Source: Lineolata rhizophorae (lineage: Eukaryota; Ascomycota; Dothideomycetes; Lineolatales; Lineolataceae). Taken from it: a stretch of 64,000 bases of DNA. The translations under genes were made by a program, and so were the position numbers. This document shows, one piece after another, positions 31,699 through 46,346 of this stretch. The stretch covers positions 146,687 to 210,686 of the forward strand of contig MU001695.1 in the NCBI GenBank assembly GCA_010093515.1. Direction: 5' to 3'. The notes beneath the pieces were generated by a model, which worked only from the letters and a program-made list of their open reading frames with translations, searched no databases and had not been told where the DNA came from. Within the stretch, counting starts at the first letter, position 1. Each line of letters begins with the position of its first letter.

Positions 31699-33922
31699 AT
31701 GAGCATGGACGAGTCAACCTTGCCAGGGCGCGACACGACGGCGCCCAAAAGCGACAGCGACCGGGCAGATCCGGGCGACAACAGCGCCACCCTCAATGCG
31801 ACCTCCATCTTTGCAGCCGCCGCCGCCGCTCGCACTCCTTCCAAATCGCCCTCTAAAAGCCGCTCTCTTTCCGACTCCACCCCAACGCTCTCTCCGTCGC
31901 CCAAGTTTCGTGAACCGGCCCGCCTCTCTAAGGATGACCACACCATCGTGTCCTCTTCGTCTGGCACTCCGGGTCTGCCAAGAATACCCCGCCGCCCCGA
32001 TTTCCTCGCCCGTGGGCTCTCACTACAGATGCCCCCTCGTGAGAGCACACCTACTTCGCTTCTAACCGGCAGCCGGGGTGCGCCTTTGTCGCCTCAGCTA
32101 GATGCACACACGACATATGCTACTCCGGCAACGGTACTGCCGCGACACTCGCGTGGTTTAGACTTTGCGCGAGCGTGCACAAATCTGCATCATTCCACCC
32201 TCGCCGAACAATCTTCGCCCGACTCTTCTCCCACCGTAACGCAGAAAGGCTCTGGAGGTGGCATGATGATTCCGCAGAGGAGGAACCACAGGAACAGCGC
32301 GTCGATGATGGACTCTCCAGCTGGCGGTATCGGAGTATGGTCAATGGGCGGAGGGGACAAAATGACGGTTGCATCAAGTTCATTGGGCAGTGTGAATATG
32401 CTCGGGTCGGACTCCGATTCAAGCAGCTCCGATAACGACGACATAATGGAGTCCTATGAGCCCGATGACCCCATTGTTAACACGCCCCAGGTTCTGAAAC
32501 TCAACAATGCAGCCTTCCCCTCTCCATTCGGACTTCCATCTCTCTCCAGCCCAAGCGGTGGTTGGACTGGGAGTGGCTCTCCTGCAGCTCCCACCGCATC
32601 TCTTATGAACTACCAGCGAGCGCGGTTGCGAAAAGCCAAGAGCAGGCACAGCTCGAGCAGTGCTAGCGCGCACAGTTCCATGGCGAGCCCCGGACCTGGT
32701 TCGCCGCCGCAAGGGAAAAGCTACGAAGGAAATTCAGGTGGTTACTTTGCCCGCGAGGTTGTCAAACGCAACGCTGGTTCGCGCAGAGAGAGCCTCAGCA
32801 TGGTCACCAATGACTTGCACATCTCTTCGGGGAACGACAGCGGCGATGAACTGCGCGCGCCAGGCGTCGTTCGCCGTCCTGTCACACGTCGTGGTAACCT
32901 TCTCGTAAGTGCCATCCACGTCTTGAATGTCGTACATCATGTACTTTAGGAAGTGCAGCTTGATAACCAACATGCCACAGCCTAAGACGAGAGCATTTGG
33001 GCGGATCCGAGCCGAGCTTTTAGAGGAGAGCGCTCCCATTGATAGTGAAGTGAAACGCGAGGCAGAAGTCATACGTCAAGTGCGAGAGAGCGATCCCGAT
33101 GACAGGCCTCAGTCAAGCACGGCGAACTCGTCGCCTAGCCTCCTGCCCGCGGTACCTGGCGCCAACGAGGTGCTAGAGGACATTCCCGAAGACGGCGCGA
33201 TGGGACTAGATTCAGAATCCGGAACGGGCGCTAAAGGCCTCTTCGGCGCCTTCTCCCTCCAAGCCTCCAAGAACCGTGCCGGCCCGTCTTTCTGGAATCG
33301 CTTCGACACTCAGATGCAAACACCGCCTCCGCCGACGTTCCCGCGTGGAGAGCCTTCCGCCACGGGCGAAGACGTCAGCATGGACTCCCCTTCGGTATCC
33401 AGCTCTTCCATGACCACGGGTGGCATTTTCAACCAACTCGCCCAAAATGGCAACAACGGCCCAAACGACTCCTCGATGAAAGGTCCTTCTACGGAACCTT
33501 CCCGTGCCTCCACGCCGCAGCCAAACGGCTCCTCCAACCCGTTTAGCAGTGCCAGCAGCGCCTCCGCGGCCCGCCCCTCGGCCGTGGAGGGCATCCGCAA
33601 GGCCAATAAGCGCCGCCGTGACGACGACTTCGACATCTCGTCCATCAAGCGACGCGCCGTCTCGCCGTCCATCTCCGTTCAGAACAGCCCTATCCTATCA
33701 CAGTCGCCGGGCCAGCGCGAGAGCATCTGGAGCCAGGCGACGAAGAGGGAGAGTACGGTGAGCGCAAGCAGCGGCGGTGGTCACGCAGCGGGCGAGCGGT
33801 CGAACAGCGGCGCGAGTAGCGTCTCGACGAACGTTACGACGCCGGCCTTGGGTCCAAAGAGGGTGGGCATGCAGGGGATGACGGATACTAACGATGGGTT
33901 GATGAAGATGACCATTGAGTGA
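31699..33922 (+). CDS. Ser-rich fungal protein of unknown function, probably nuclear
   Basis: Two exons, 31699-32904 and 32981-33922 (76-nt intron), give 715 residues; start at MSMDESTLPG. No catalytic domain is seen. The protein is rich in Ser, Pro and Thr with many SP/TP sites, typical of a heavily phosphorylated unstructured protein. A short conserved-looking block lies across the intron: RRGNLLPKTRAFGRIRAELL, followed by an acidic helix EVKREAEVIRQVRES. Further on come a Gly/Asn/Ser-rich part, a bipartite basic nuclear signal (KANKRRRDDDFDISSIKRR) and a Ser-rich end. Relatives exist in other ascomycetes as hypothetical proteins; I cannot name a function. A regulator of transcription or cell cycle is possible but only guessed. 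An overlapping open frame at 31278-31856 is out of frame and considered chance. Confidence 0.78.
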
Positions 33923-34585
33923 GGCGACTAGAGCAGAGGACTTGATTCCACTCGTCCCACGTACCATGCGGCCTGAAAATACACGTTACGGACGTAAACT
34001 AGCTTAATTTCCACTTCCCGATTTGATACGGCTTGCCTTTTCCCAAAAGCGAGGAGTTCGGGGGAGTTTCTTATTGGTGTGTCCTGGCGAAATTTTGAGG
34101 CGTTATGACAAGGCCTGAGACATACAAAGCGAAGCTCACGGATTTGGAAGCTGCCGAATAATGGCGATGATTGGACTTATTTGTTTTTTTATTTCTTTTG
34201 GGGTTCCGACCGGCATTTGAGGGTAGTTTGGGGAGAAGAGTGTAGCATTGGAGTTCGTGAGAAGCCGAGAACAGCTCGTGCTCAGTACTTCTGTACTCTA
34301 TGTTACTTCTGATACGAACAAGGATGACCTTTTCAAAAGGGAAAACAGCCTCAGTCATTCTGGGAATGCATGTGGCGCTGATTCTGGTCGTCGTACTGTG
34401 TATGGCTCCCACGTGGGCCGCGGGGCGGTGGTGCTTAGGCGGGCATCCCTGCGCCTCACCCCGCCGCGTCTTGGACAATCCCTCCGTGACTCGCCCTCAG
34501 TCCGGCACATTTGCATTGCGACGACCTCTCAATCCAGCCGCCTCTCATTCCCACCCTTAGACAGTGAATCTCTCCCGTGCCCACC
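33923..34585. other. Intergenic: 3' UTR and CapZ-alpha promoter
   Basis: Same-strand neighbours. The first 300 bp have T-rich 3' UTR character; the last 100 bp before the ATG are C-rich. Nothing else seen. Confidence 0.55.
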
Positions 34586-35761
34586 ATGACCAGCAAATCT
34601 GAAGCTCTTGCATCGTTCGTAGAGTCGGCTCCACCGGGTGAGGTACGTCACGGCACGCCGTTTCCCACTTTTCCCTCCCCCCGAGCTAATTCGCTGTTGC
34701 GCAGCTCATCACTGTCACCGCCGGTACGATTCCTCTTTCCCCTACGTAATGGAGCCATGGCTTCCCCGTTACTAAGCGCGCAGTGCAGATATCAAGGCCA
34801 TTACCGGCGACAATCCGTCCACGGCGGAGGCTCTAGGACCCGCGTTCCAGAAGTACAACGAGGAGCAATTCGCAACGGTCAAGCTGCCTGGCGCCAGCGA
34901 GCCGGTATAGATACCCTACTTCCATTTGAATAGATGCTGGGGGGGTTTGGGTCACTGCTACGAAGAAGGAGGCTCATTAGAAGGAGCTTTGCAGGTCATC
35001 GTCAGCTCACACAACTCGCTGGGAGGCGGCCGATATTACGACGTAGAGAGCTCCAGCGAGTTCGAGTTCGACCACACCACGCAGAAAGCGTCCGCCGTGC
35101 AGTCATACGTGCTTGAGTCCAAGCACGCTGATTTAGTGTACGTGCCTAAAGTCACGAGCCGCCCGAAGACGCGGGCGTGTGCTAACTCTCGGAACCCGCA
35201 CCCAGCAAATCGCTCCTCAAATCCCTTTCCACTCACGCCGCCGAACACTTCCCCTCGAGCACCCTTGGCGTCTACCCAGCCCAGGACGACCTCGGGGTCG
35301 CCATCGTCCTCGTCGCCAACAAGTACAGCCCCAACAACTTCTGGAACGGCCGTTGGCGGTCGCTGTACGTCTTCACGCCAGCCTCGGGCTCCCTCACGGG
35401 CTCCATCAAGGTCGACGTGCACTACTACGAAGACGGCAACGTCCGCCTCCTCGCTGATAAGCCCGTCTCGTCGTCGCTTTCGGCCGACGCGTCCGCGCCC
35501 GAGATCACCCGCGGTGTCGCCGCCGTGGAGCGCAAATATCAGGAGGAGCTCAATCGCGCGTTCGGCAACCTGAGCGAGTCGGCTTTTAAGGGGCTGCGCA
35601 GGCAGTTACCCATCACGAGGCAGAAGATTGAGTGGGAGAAGATTAGCGGGTACAGGGTGAGTGTGCCGTACCATGGATATCTTGGGTTCCATCACTTAAA
35701 TTGCTGACTTCTTGTGTGACTGTAGCTTGGGCAAGACATTGGTGGTGGGAGGTCACGATGA
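34586..35761 (+). CDS. CAP1: F-actin-capping protein subunit alpha
   Basis: Six exons: 34586-34642, 34705-34723, 34789-34904, 34995-35137, 35206-35656 and 35726-35761. They join to 273 residues, the normal length of CapZ alpha. The N-terminus MTSKSEALASFVESAPPGEL ITVTADIKAI is typical, and the C-terminal part contains the conserved SPNNFWNGRWRSLY, GSIKVDVHYYEDGNV and FKGLRRQLPITRQKI segments. The protein pairs with the beta subunit to cap actin barbed ends at cortical patches. Exon 2 has only 19 nt, and the last exon codes 11 residues (LGQDIGGGRSR) that form the actin-binding tail. The beta subunit is not in this window. The gene symbol follows the yeast name. Confidence 0.93.
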
Positions 35762-36508
35762 GAGGGGGTATGCTAGCCTCCGGAAGGCGTTTACGGGTTA
35801 TATAAAAGCTCACGTCAGTTCGACGCCATGTCATTAGCGAAAGTACATCCACGATATTGCCTATCAACCAGCCCAATAGCGGCATAGATCTCTGTCCACG
35901 CAGTCATCCAAAAGGCCGACTGTCTACTTCGAGATTCAGCTATTGCTGAGTTAGCATAACTTACGCTACCGATATCATTGGCTATACACGCGCACCGTTG
36001 TACTGCCTTGCCCAAGCTAGCGCGCTAAATCATCAAAGAATGATTTAAGATATCCAAGAATCGGGCAATACAAGCTTTGGGAAGCGCCCACTTGATTGTG
36101 TGATGTCGCTACAGACAGTATCCTAAATGTCCAAATAATTGCGAAATAGTATGTCTAGATAAACCCCATTCAGAAGGCAGGCGTTCTAGAGTCAGTTGGT
36201 AAAATGATTGAGTGATTCAACGTACCAAATTTACTCAACTAGCGATATGTCACTTTAGATTATAATGGACGTGATGTAGATAGCTCGTCTAGTGTCTAGA
36301 GGATTTGTTGTTTGGCAGAAAATAGTCTTCACTAGAAATCCCTACCGACTCGTAGACGCACATCTTAAACAAACTTATATTTGATGGCACCTGCATCCCT
36401 ACAGAGAAAGTAATCGCATGTATTTTTAATGCTAGTATTCAATTACAGGTCTAAAGCGAATAATGAAAACTCTTCTTGTTCCCTCTTTCCGGCTCCGCAA
36501 AGAACGGC
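35762..36508. other. Intergenic, convergent
   Basis: AT-rich 3' regions of CapZ alpha and the MFS gene meet here. The stretch 36020-36450 is visibly AT-rich with no coding signal. Confidence 0.55.
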
Positions 36509-38359
36509 CTACCTTCGTGCGAGGTTGGTGTGCAGTACATGCTCTCTCATAGCCAAGCTGAACATCATCGTTGCAGCACCCATAACAAGAGTAGCTACCC
36601 ACACTCCCCTCAATGCGTCCATGTAGGTATCTAGCACTTCATCCTTCCACTGAGGCGGAACATTCCTGATTTCATCAATGCTATCTCTCAATCGCCCGAT
36701 CATGTCAGCTGCACCGTCCCGATCGCCGAACTTCTCCCACAACCCAGACTTGAGAATATTCTGAAACACAGCGCTGGCAACAGTGATTCCGATTGTGCTC
36801 CCAGTCGAGCGAAAAGCATACGACGCCGACGTGATGACGGCCTGATGCTCGTGGTCCACGGCACTGATCAGCGCCAGAAGCGTAATCGTAAGCATTCCGC
36901 CATAACCAGTCCCCCCGAGGAAAAAGAGAATTATCGGCAGCCATTCTGAGGTGTTGCGGTTGAAAGTTGCGGTAATTAGGACTGCCGCGACCACGTAAAT
37001 CGACTGGATGACGGCATTTAGCCAGTAGTATTTGCCCGTTGCACGCATTATGACCCCGGCACCGAGTGAGCCGACAGATGTGCCAATCGACTGCGGAACG
37101 ATGCGCGCGCCTGCCTGCGTGGCAGAGTACCCCCGGACTTGGAAGTAAATCGGGCCAAAATATAGGATTGCAAAAACGGACATCGTACCGAACCAGTTGG
37201 TCAAGCAACCAGCAAGGACGGTGCGGTCAAGGAGTAGACGCACTGGTATGACGGGCTCGGAAGCGACCTTGTCTTCAACGTAGATGAAAGCCGCGAAGAA
37301 GACTAGTGCGAGCGGCAGAGATAAAAACACCAGTGGGTGCTTCCAGGGAACAATGTTTCCGCCAGAATTGAGACCGAGGAGAAGAAGGACGAGTGACGCT
37401 ACGAGAGCGAACGATCCAAGGAAATCCACGCGCCGTATCCGCGACATTTCTTTCTCCTTAACTGGGACCTTGACGGTGAAGAAGACGATAATGCCAGAGA
37501 TGGCGACGAGAGGCACCTGTATCAGAAAGGCATTTCGCCAGCCCCATGTGTCGTTTATCCAGCCTCCAAAAACACCTCCAAGCCCACTGCCTAAACCGAA
37601 ACAAATATTGCCAAAGCCCTGCCAAAGACCGCGTCTCCGGAGTGGAACCAAATCAGAGCCAACGAATGTAGATATGGCTGTTAAGCCACTATAGATCTGT
37701 TAGAGAATGCTGGGTATATCGAAGTGTCAAACGTAATCGGACGCCGCAGTGAGGAGATATGGCGAGGAAGGCGACTACGGAGAAGGAAAGAGAGGTGCGA
37801 CTATAGTAGTAGAGTGGAACTAGACAATTGAAAAGCAGTTCTTACCCTCCTCCTATACCAGCAATAACACGCCCAAAAATAATAACCCATTCGCTCTTTG
37901 CCAGACCACATATCAAATTACCAACGCAGAAGAAGACATTAGAAAACAATAAGCCGGCTCTTCGCGAGAAAATGTCCGTAAGCCTTCCGCTAAGAGGCTG
38001 TAGAGCAGCATTCGCAATCAAATAGGCAGTGGCTAGCCAAGAAAGAAGTGTAAATGACTTAAACGAAGCGGATATGGGGGCAGATAACGTGGCAATTATC
38101 GTCGAATCTACTTGGGTGTTAGGAAGCCCGCAAGGGAGAACCGGAATCCCGCGCCTATCCCCTTCCTACCTAGTGCTGCTAGGAACACGCCAACCCAGAC
38201 GCTTCCCATCGTCACGACTAATTTTGCTGTGCTGGGTTCGTCAGCGAGCGGTATCTCGGAGCTAGCTTCACTATCGTCAGGTGGCGAAGCATTATCGTAA
38301 CTCGGTTGATCCGCGAGTAGCGGAGTATCCTCATGGGCTCGCTCCGGTGACGTGGGCAT
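36509..38359 (-). CDS. MFS transporter of the DHA2 type (vacuolar VBA-like)
   Basis: Three exons, 38359-38170, 38107-37846 and 37688-36509 (introns 62 and 157 nt), give 543 residues. The N-terminal tail is hydrophilic and carries EDTPLL, an acidic dileucine signal as found in vacuolar transporters. The family signature is complete: LDSTIIATLSAPISASF in helix 1, WLATAYLIANAALQPLSGRLTDIFSRR for motif A, and about 14 hydrophobic helices, with GGVFGGWINDTWGWRNAFLIQ after helix 5. The nearest types are fungal Vba/Fnx1-like basic amino-acid and drug proton antiporters; the substrate cannot be fixed. The TTG-initiated extension in front of the ATG is not used. The 157-nt intron is the longest in the window and holds several extra AG pairs; the chosen acceptor restores GIGGGGLTAISTFVGSD. 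Confidence 0.9.
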
Positions 38360-38867
38360 TTTATTAAGAGCGGACGAGTACGCTCCTAAGAGAATTGATG
38401 GGTTTTTAGTTTGACCCAAGAGGTCAGAGGGAGACGCCGTATGACAAGAGAGAGAGGTTATCTACAGTCGGTAATTTCTCGGAATTTGGCACTAAGGCGG
38501 GGGGGAAGCTTCTGGTGACTAAACCGCGCTCAGTCTAGCCTATAGGGTCTAATTCGTAGCTTACTGTGCTACATATTTCTATAGTGCTCTTTGGAATGCG
38601 GTGTCCGCAGGCACTTGGTGCCTTTTCCGTAGATGCCCCAATGATGGCATTGTAGTCGTAAAGGCTCGTGTTGTTATACGTTTGTTTTTCTAATCACCAT
38701 CATTGCACTGGTTCGTGCTGTAGGCTGCGAGATAATCGTACACAAGCGCTTTCACTCTTCGCCAGCCGATAGCAAAGCCCAAACAGACTACAAAGCACAA
38801 AGATAGTACAAAGTCCGCACGACCGGATGACGCCTCCAACTCAATCGCCCCGCATGCTCGCCTCTCA
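38360..38867. other. Intergenic: MFS promoter and 3' end of the small gene
   Basis: About 500 bp, AT-rich in the middle. No further gene or motif recognised. Confidence 0.5.
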
Positions 38868-39336
38868 TTATTTGGCCGGCTCGATACCAAGATGGTCCGT
38901 CTGCTTCAGCCTTCGGGCTCCACTGTCCGCCCTCGCCTGTCCGGCGGCGGCCAGGCTGCCTGCTCCAACCCCTTGAGCCCGAGCGGCGGATTGCTGCTCT
39001 TCCTCGGCGTAGTACGACCCGTCGTCCTTTAGCTGCTGCGACTTCTTCGAGCGTCCACTGAACACGCCGCTAACGGCCGCAAAGAGATTGAGGTTAAGTC
39101 CGGCCTGTGGTGCAATGGCGCCGATTAGCTTATGCATGTTGCCAATGTACCCTCCCGGCAGGAAATATCGAAGGCGACAAGTTTTGAGCACGCCGATGCA
39201 ATTTTCCTTCCCTTGGGCAAGTAAAACTTACGGATGCGTTTGCGCTGGCATGTTGTTCCTGCGTCTCTATCTGCCTGACCTGTTGGGCCGCCGGATCGAC
39301 TTTGGCGACTTGACGATTCTTAGAGGACGAAGGCAT
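38868..39336 (-). CDS. Small hydrophilic protein of unknown function
   Basis: Two exons, 39336-39232 and 39104-38868 (127-nt intron with GTAAGT donor, CTAATC branch site and CACCACAG acceptor), give 113 residues. Exon 1 is a polar stretch (MPSSSKNRQVAKVDPAAQQV); exon 2 starts AGLNLNLFAAVSGVFSGRSK, a short hydrophobic patch that could be amphipathic, then an Ala/Gln/Arg-rich tail ending DHLGIEPAK. Small fungal proteins with a NLFAAVSGVFS-type patch and an LGIE end are known to me only as hypothetical proteins. Other acceptors either leave the frame or introduce stops, except an AAG at 39129-39131, which would add eight residues. Confidence 0.6.
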
Positions 39337-42300
39337 ATCGGCCAACTTTCTGGTGGTCAATTGCACGTCTAGCGAAATGCTTTCCTAGGCTCAACGGCGA
39401 ACATGGGGACCGTAAGCCGTTACGACGGCGGGCCGGGTACTTGTATGGTGATTTGCGGGATGATGTCACAGTCACGGTCACGTGCTGGACCCTGAAACCG
39501 GTTTTAGCTCCGGTCGATCTACCTTGCCAGGCACGACAATCCCAAGCAATTCGAATTATGTATAAATATTCTGCTTGTGCTCGTACTAGCGAAGGTGAGC
39601 ATGCATCTGTCCAATAGTCTACTTAGCATTGCGGGTTAAAAGCAGATACACAGCATTTGTTGCCGCAAGTACATTTCTGATAAGTCGACGCGAACACCAC
39701 TAACGCCATTTCACTTTGTCTGTCTTCCAGGCGTATTAGATTGGACGGGTCGCGTAAAGCAAAAATGCTCTATCCGATAGCGACGAGAACAAGAGTTTCT
39801 AGTGGTTCCATCCTAATTTCGAGCGGTGTTGGAGAAACGCAGGCAGACAACGAGAAGCCTGGTCACCTGGGCGGCGAAGACTATCACTCCTTTGATCCCG
39901 CGTAGTAGATCTGCCGGTGGTGACCCGTGGTACGAACTCGGAGATTTCTGTTTCAGAGTGGCAGCGAGTGCATCTTTATGTATGTAGCCTGCGGAAATAA
40001 GTAGTCCAAACCGCCCTGCTGAGGCGCCTCTCGTATCCCGGAGCATCGAACAGTGTAACGCGGAAATCTGCAGGGACTTTTGAAAACAATCCCGATCGGT
40101 GAAAATGGGACTTGTCGCCTACGTCTACCCGGATAGACTTATTCTGTGACCAACCAGATAGAAGGCCACTAAGCAACGCGGAGGTGGAAACATTGCCCAT
40201 CATCCAATGGTGACGCGCGCATGAGATAGTTGTGGCTTGTATGTAGTTGCATTGTTGATGCAAGGCGGCACGTGGTATGATAAGAATAGCGAGGGTTTCT
40301 GGACTAACCTGTTGCGCGCCGTTATGAGAGCGTACGTGATCATTTAGGCTCAGGAAGGCTCCGAATCTGAGTCGTGCCTTGGCTTGTTTCGACACCCATG
40401 TATGCTCCATACAATATCGCGATTTCGAAAACCCAAAAGGACCACTTCAATTGCCTTCGGACTTAATTACGAATCGAAGGGTCGGACCCAAGCTGAAGGT
40501 ATTTACCTAGTATGTTATGGTTTTCTTTTTTTAATTTCGTGTGCTATATCATCGATATGTAAGGAATTAAAGTGCCCTAACCAAATAAGTCTGAGTTGGC
40601 ATAGCGTTCGCAAGGTGATGTATACCTGAGGGACCCGCGAACTCGGTACTGGAACCACGCGAGGACGAGTTGTGGCCCTTCGGTTCATATTCGTCGAAAA
40701 ACTTGATATCGACGGCAATCTGCGTGGTTCTTCGGTCGCTCGCGTTCGTACGGTGAACTGAACCAAGGCGAGGATTTTATTTTAAGAAATTAGGACCGTC
40801 AGCTGAAAACCGGGAAGACAAAGCCGGGCATCCGTCGCCCTTCGGGTTGCACCTGCGCACAAGGGGTACACACCTGCCTGGCGTGTTGGAGCCTGACTGC
40901 GGAGTGCATATGCAGCCTCGGCAGGCGTGATACATAATATGCAGAGGGGGGGAAGTGAGATGGAATCCGTCGGACGGGCTGCAAACAGCCTCTGGCCTCT
41001 GGCCGGACACCATTTCGGGCTCAGCCACGACGACAGTGTTCCTGCTGAACGGTCGCTAGTGTGCAAAGTAAGCAAACCAATTTAAATCTTTTCGCGTCCT
41101 TGCAAGATTGCACCAGTCAGCGACGGCGAGCGCTCGCAAGGCTACGATAGCGGATCACTTGGCATGTGATGATGCGCGACAGACCGGATCGCGGAGAGAG
41201 CCCTACGCACGACGGGCTATGTAGTTCTCTTTCTCGTTACTGTCAATTTCGCCGTATGCCACCTGCCGGCCGAAGCGGCGGCTGCCATCTTTTTTTTTTT
41301 CCTTTTTTTTGAAGCATCACAAGCGCGGGTGGTGTCGCGGGAAGGACGAGCGCGCGTGGCGTGTTCTAGAAGGCCACCCCCTGCGGCCACGAGATGGGCT
41401 CAGCCAACCACAGCGGCGAGGCCGGCCACATTCGTCTGTCTTCATCTCACCCGCGCACGTGGAGGCTGCCGGCGCTCCGCTCGCTCGCTCGTGTATGTAC
41501 GTAGTACGTATGTACCTACTTAAGGTTTGGGTGTGTGGCGGCGCCCCGGGCGAAACCAGCCGGCCTTGAGTCAGAAGCTCAAAGGCCATGCCTGATTCCC
41601 GCCTAGCCGCCCGGAAAGGGGGTAGGGGAGGGGCTACGGCCTACCAGGAAGTGCCGCCGCGCGGCCGCGGCCTCGTTACGATTTGCAGTTTCGGCGCCCG
41701 GATGCGCAGGTGAAGGCGAGCCTGTGCTCGGTGCTGAGGTTCCTGCTGCAGCTCGGCGGTGTCGTTCGTCGGCCGGCAGGCGGCCATTTTACTCTTTTAT
41801 CTTTCCCATGCCGGAGAGTGGGGACGTTTCGCTTTGAGGCGTCTGCGACCGATAGCCCAGATATGTACGTCTCATCCGCAGCCGCCCACTTGTATTTCCG
41901 GCAGGCAAGCTTCGACTGACGTTAGAGCGTCACGCTCGCGTCTCCTCGAAAGGGAAGGACCAAGAGGGGAAAAAAAAGAAAAGGAAAAAGGAGAAAGGAC
42001 TAAAAAAAAGGGGGGGTGGGCCGCTAGTACATGGGCGGCGGACGGTAGGGCAAGAAACGTGGGGAGGTGATGCAGAGCGGAGAGGCTCCAAGGTGGTCGA
42101 AGCGTCGAGAGCGCGGCGATGGACCGATGCTACTACCTATAGCGGGAAAAGCCCCTACATGGGACGCTGGATAGCGCCAAAAAGGCCAGACGCTTATTGC
42201 GTGTTGCATGCGTACGCAGTATGTAGCTATACGTAGGAGGCAGACAAGACATTTGCACTAGACGATACCGTGGTCCGGCCGGTGGGTATAGGTAGGCAGG

Positions 42301-43086
42301 CGCCGAGCAGGCGGTCTTGAGGCCGACGAGCAAACATTGGCGAGCGGGTAAAGCGGGAGATGCACGACATCAGGAGGTTCAGGGCGAGCGGAAAGTCGGG
42401 GGTGGAGACGAGCGAGTCCAATCCGGCGCAGCAGCGCTGCCCGGGCTGGAGAGGATGGCCGGCGGGCCTGGCGGTGGGCAACGGCGCCTCCAGGCCCGGG
42501 GGCGGCGGGCGGCGGCTGCAGCAAGAACGTGGCACCCCCTGCGCAGGCCGTGGCCGGCTGCAGCGTTGGGCGGAGCGCGCTGCCGCCAACCCAAACGCCC
42601 CGTCGCCGCGTGGTGGCTGCCGCTGCGGTTGGTCCGCGGCCGGCGGGCCCCGGCGGCCCCCTCGCCCCCCGGCGCGCCCCCAGCCCGGAGCGCCCGCGCC
42701 TCCCCCAGCCGCGCCCGTTGTTCGTTCGCCCCGATCGCCCCAAAACCCCCCAAAGCCCCCCAAACGCCGCCCCAAGAGACCCTCCCCAACCGTCCCCGGC
42801 CCTTTTCCTGACGCCCGCTCTTGTCCTTTTCTTCCTTCGGCCTCTCCCTCTCACCTCCGCCCTCCGCCCTCCCGCGTCGCCGCCGCCCGTCTCCACGCCT
42901 TCCCGCGCCGCCGTCGTGCCCGCCCGCCCGCCCGCTGCTGCTCGTTGCTGCGTCGCCGCCGCCGAGCGCCCGCCCAATTGGCCCCTCCCGTCCCGACCTG
43001 CGTACGCCCGCCGCCGCGCCGCGCCCAGGCTCCTCGGTGATGAAAAGCGCCCTTGCCTCGCGAGCGCTGTGTCTCCGTCGGCACCA
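39337..43086. other. Gene-free interval of about 3.7 kb
   Basis: No convincing gene. The longest frame away from the kinase leader (39976-40410, minus, about 144 codons) has no recognisable domain. The interval contains poly-T tracts (41289-41312), a TGTATGTACGTAGTACGTATG palindrome near 41490, a polypurine run at about 41940-42016, and from 42400 to 43086 an extremely C/G-rich pyrimidine-rich leader of the kinase gene. Confidence 0.55.
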
Positions 43087-45275
<2,189 letters not shown>

Positions 45276-46346
45276 TTTCCTTGGCTAGACGACTGGGCGC
45301 CTCCTTGCCCCAACCATTTTCGCCTCCGCTTCTCTACTGACCGGTCTTGCCCACACAACGATGCCAGGGTTTATGCCCTTTCCATTGGCAATGCATTACT
45401 GTTCATTGTCTCTTATTTTCATGTATCATGTTAACCTGGCGTGGCCGGTCTTCCATGGGGTTCACGAATGTCGATAATCCCGGCGTCCCAGTCCAAATTA
45501 TTCTCAGCGCGAGGCGCTCTTTCATTATTTCCGCTCCGCTTCCTCCGAAAAGAAAAGGTGTAGTGAGTGTTCTTGAGGGCTTTGCAAACTTTCTTGGTGG
45601 TCTTTTCCTTTTGAGGGCTTGTGCTCTCTCCATTTTACTGTCACACTTTGGAAGTCACATAGCGTCTTGTGTTTCGGAGTTTTTAGCGGTGTCACGGGCA
45701 TCATTTGATCTTTCCGAACAGGCCCACAGGGCCACTTTTTTTCCGTTCCCTTGTAACTTACGAATTTCGTGTCACGGCACGAGGTGCATATTTTTCGAAG
45801 GGGTTTGGAGAACAGACGTGGCATCGTGCTCAGTGGACAGTGAGTAAGAATCTCAATTGCGGATGTTGTTTGTTTTTACCTATTTGGCGACTAAGTGTAG
45901 CGAGAGATCTGCTTGTGAATAGAACAATACGGAGAAAAGTGCATTGGTAGTTCAACATAAGAAGGTGAGATTGTGCTGATAATCCTTCCTGATGCTTCAC
46001 ATGCGCTGAAGTTCCTTGTTGCCGCGAACAAAGTTTGCCAAATGAGTAAGATATCGTGAGAGGAAGGAAATCTACGCCACGGGTTATTCGCAGCATGGAA
46101 CAGCTTTTCCTCTTCAAAAAGGGAAAGGGCACGGACAGGAGGGTATAAAAAGAGGGCGATATGGATTGAGAGTGCAATATGATACATGAGTGTTTCGAAC
46201 GCCCTAATTCATCTACAATTGCCCGATCCGTCTACCATCCACAGTTGACAACTTTCGAATTTGGAACCTAACGAAGCGATCTTTAGTCTACTAATCCATT
46301 ACGATCGCAGTTTCTTCATTTCAATTCGCAAGATCCGATCAACGTG
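45276..46346. other. Intergenic, convergent 3' ends
   Basis: 3' regions of the kinase and the Icp55 gene. No coding signal; T-rich and AT-rich patches only. Confidence 0.55.

Noticed and set aside
39976-40410. 144-codon minus frame in the gene-free interval
   Set aside because: No domain, no neighbouring splice partner, ordinary composition; could be chance. Kept out for lack of support.
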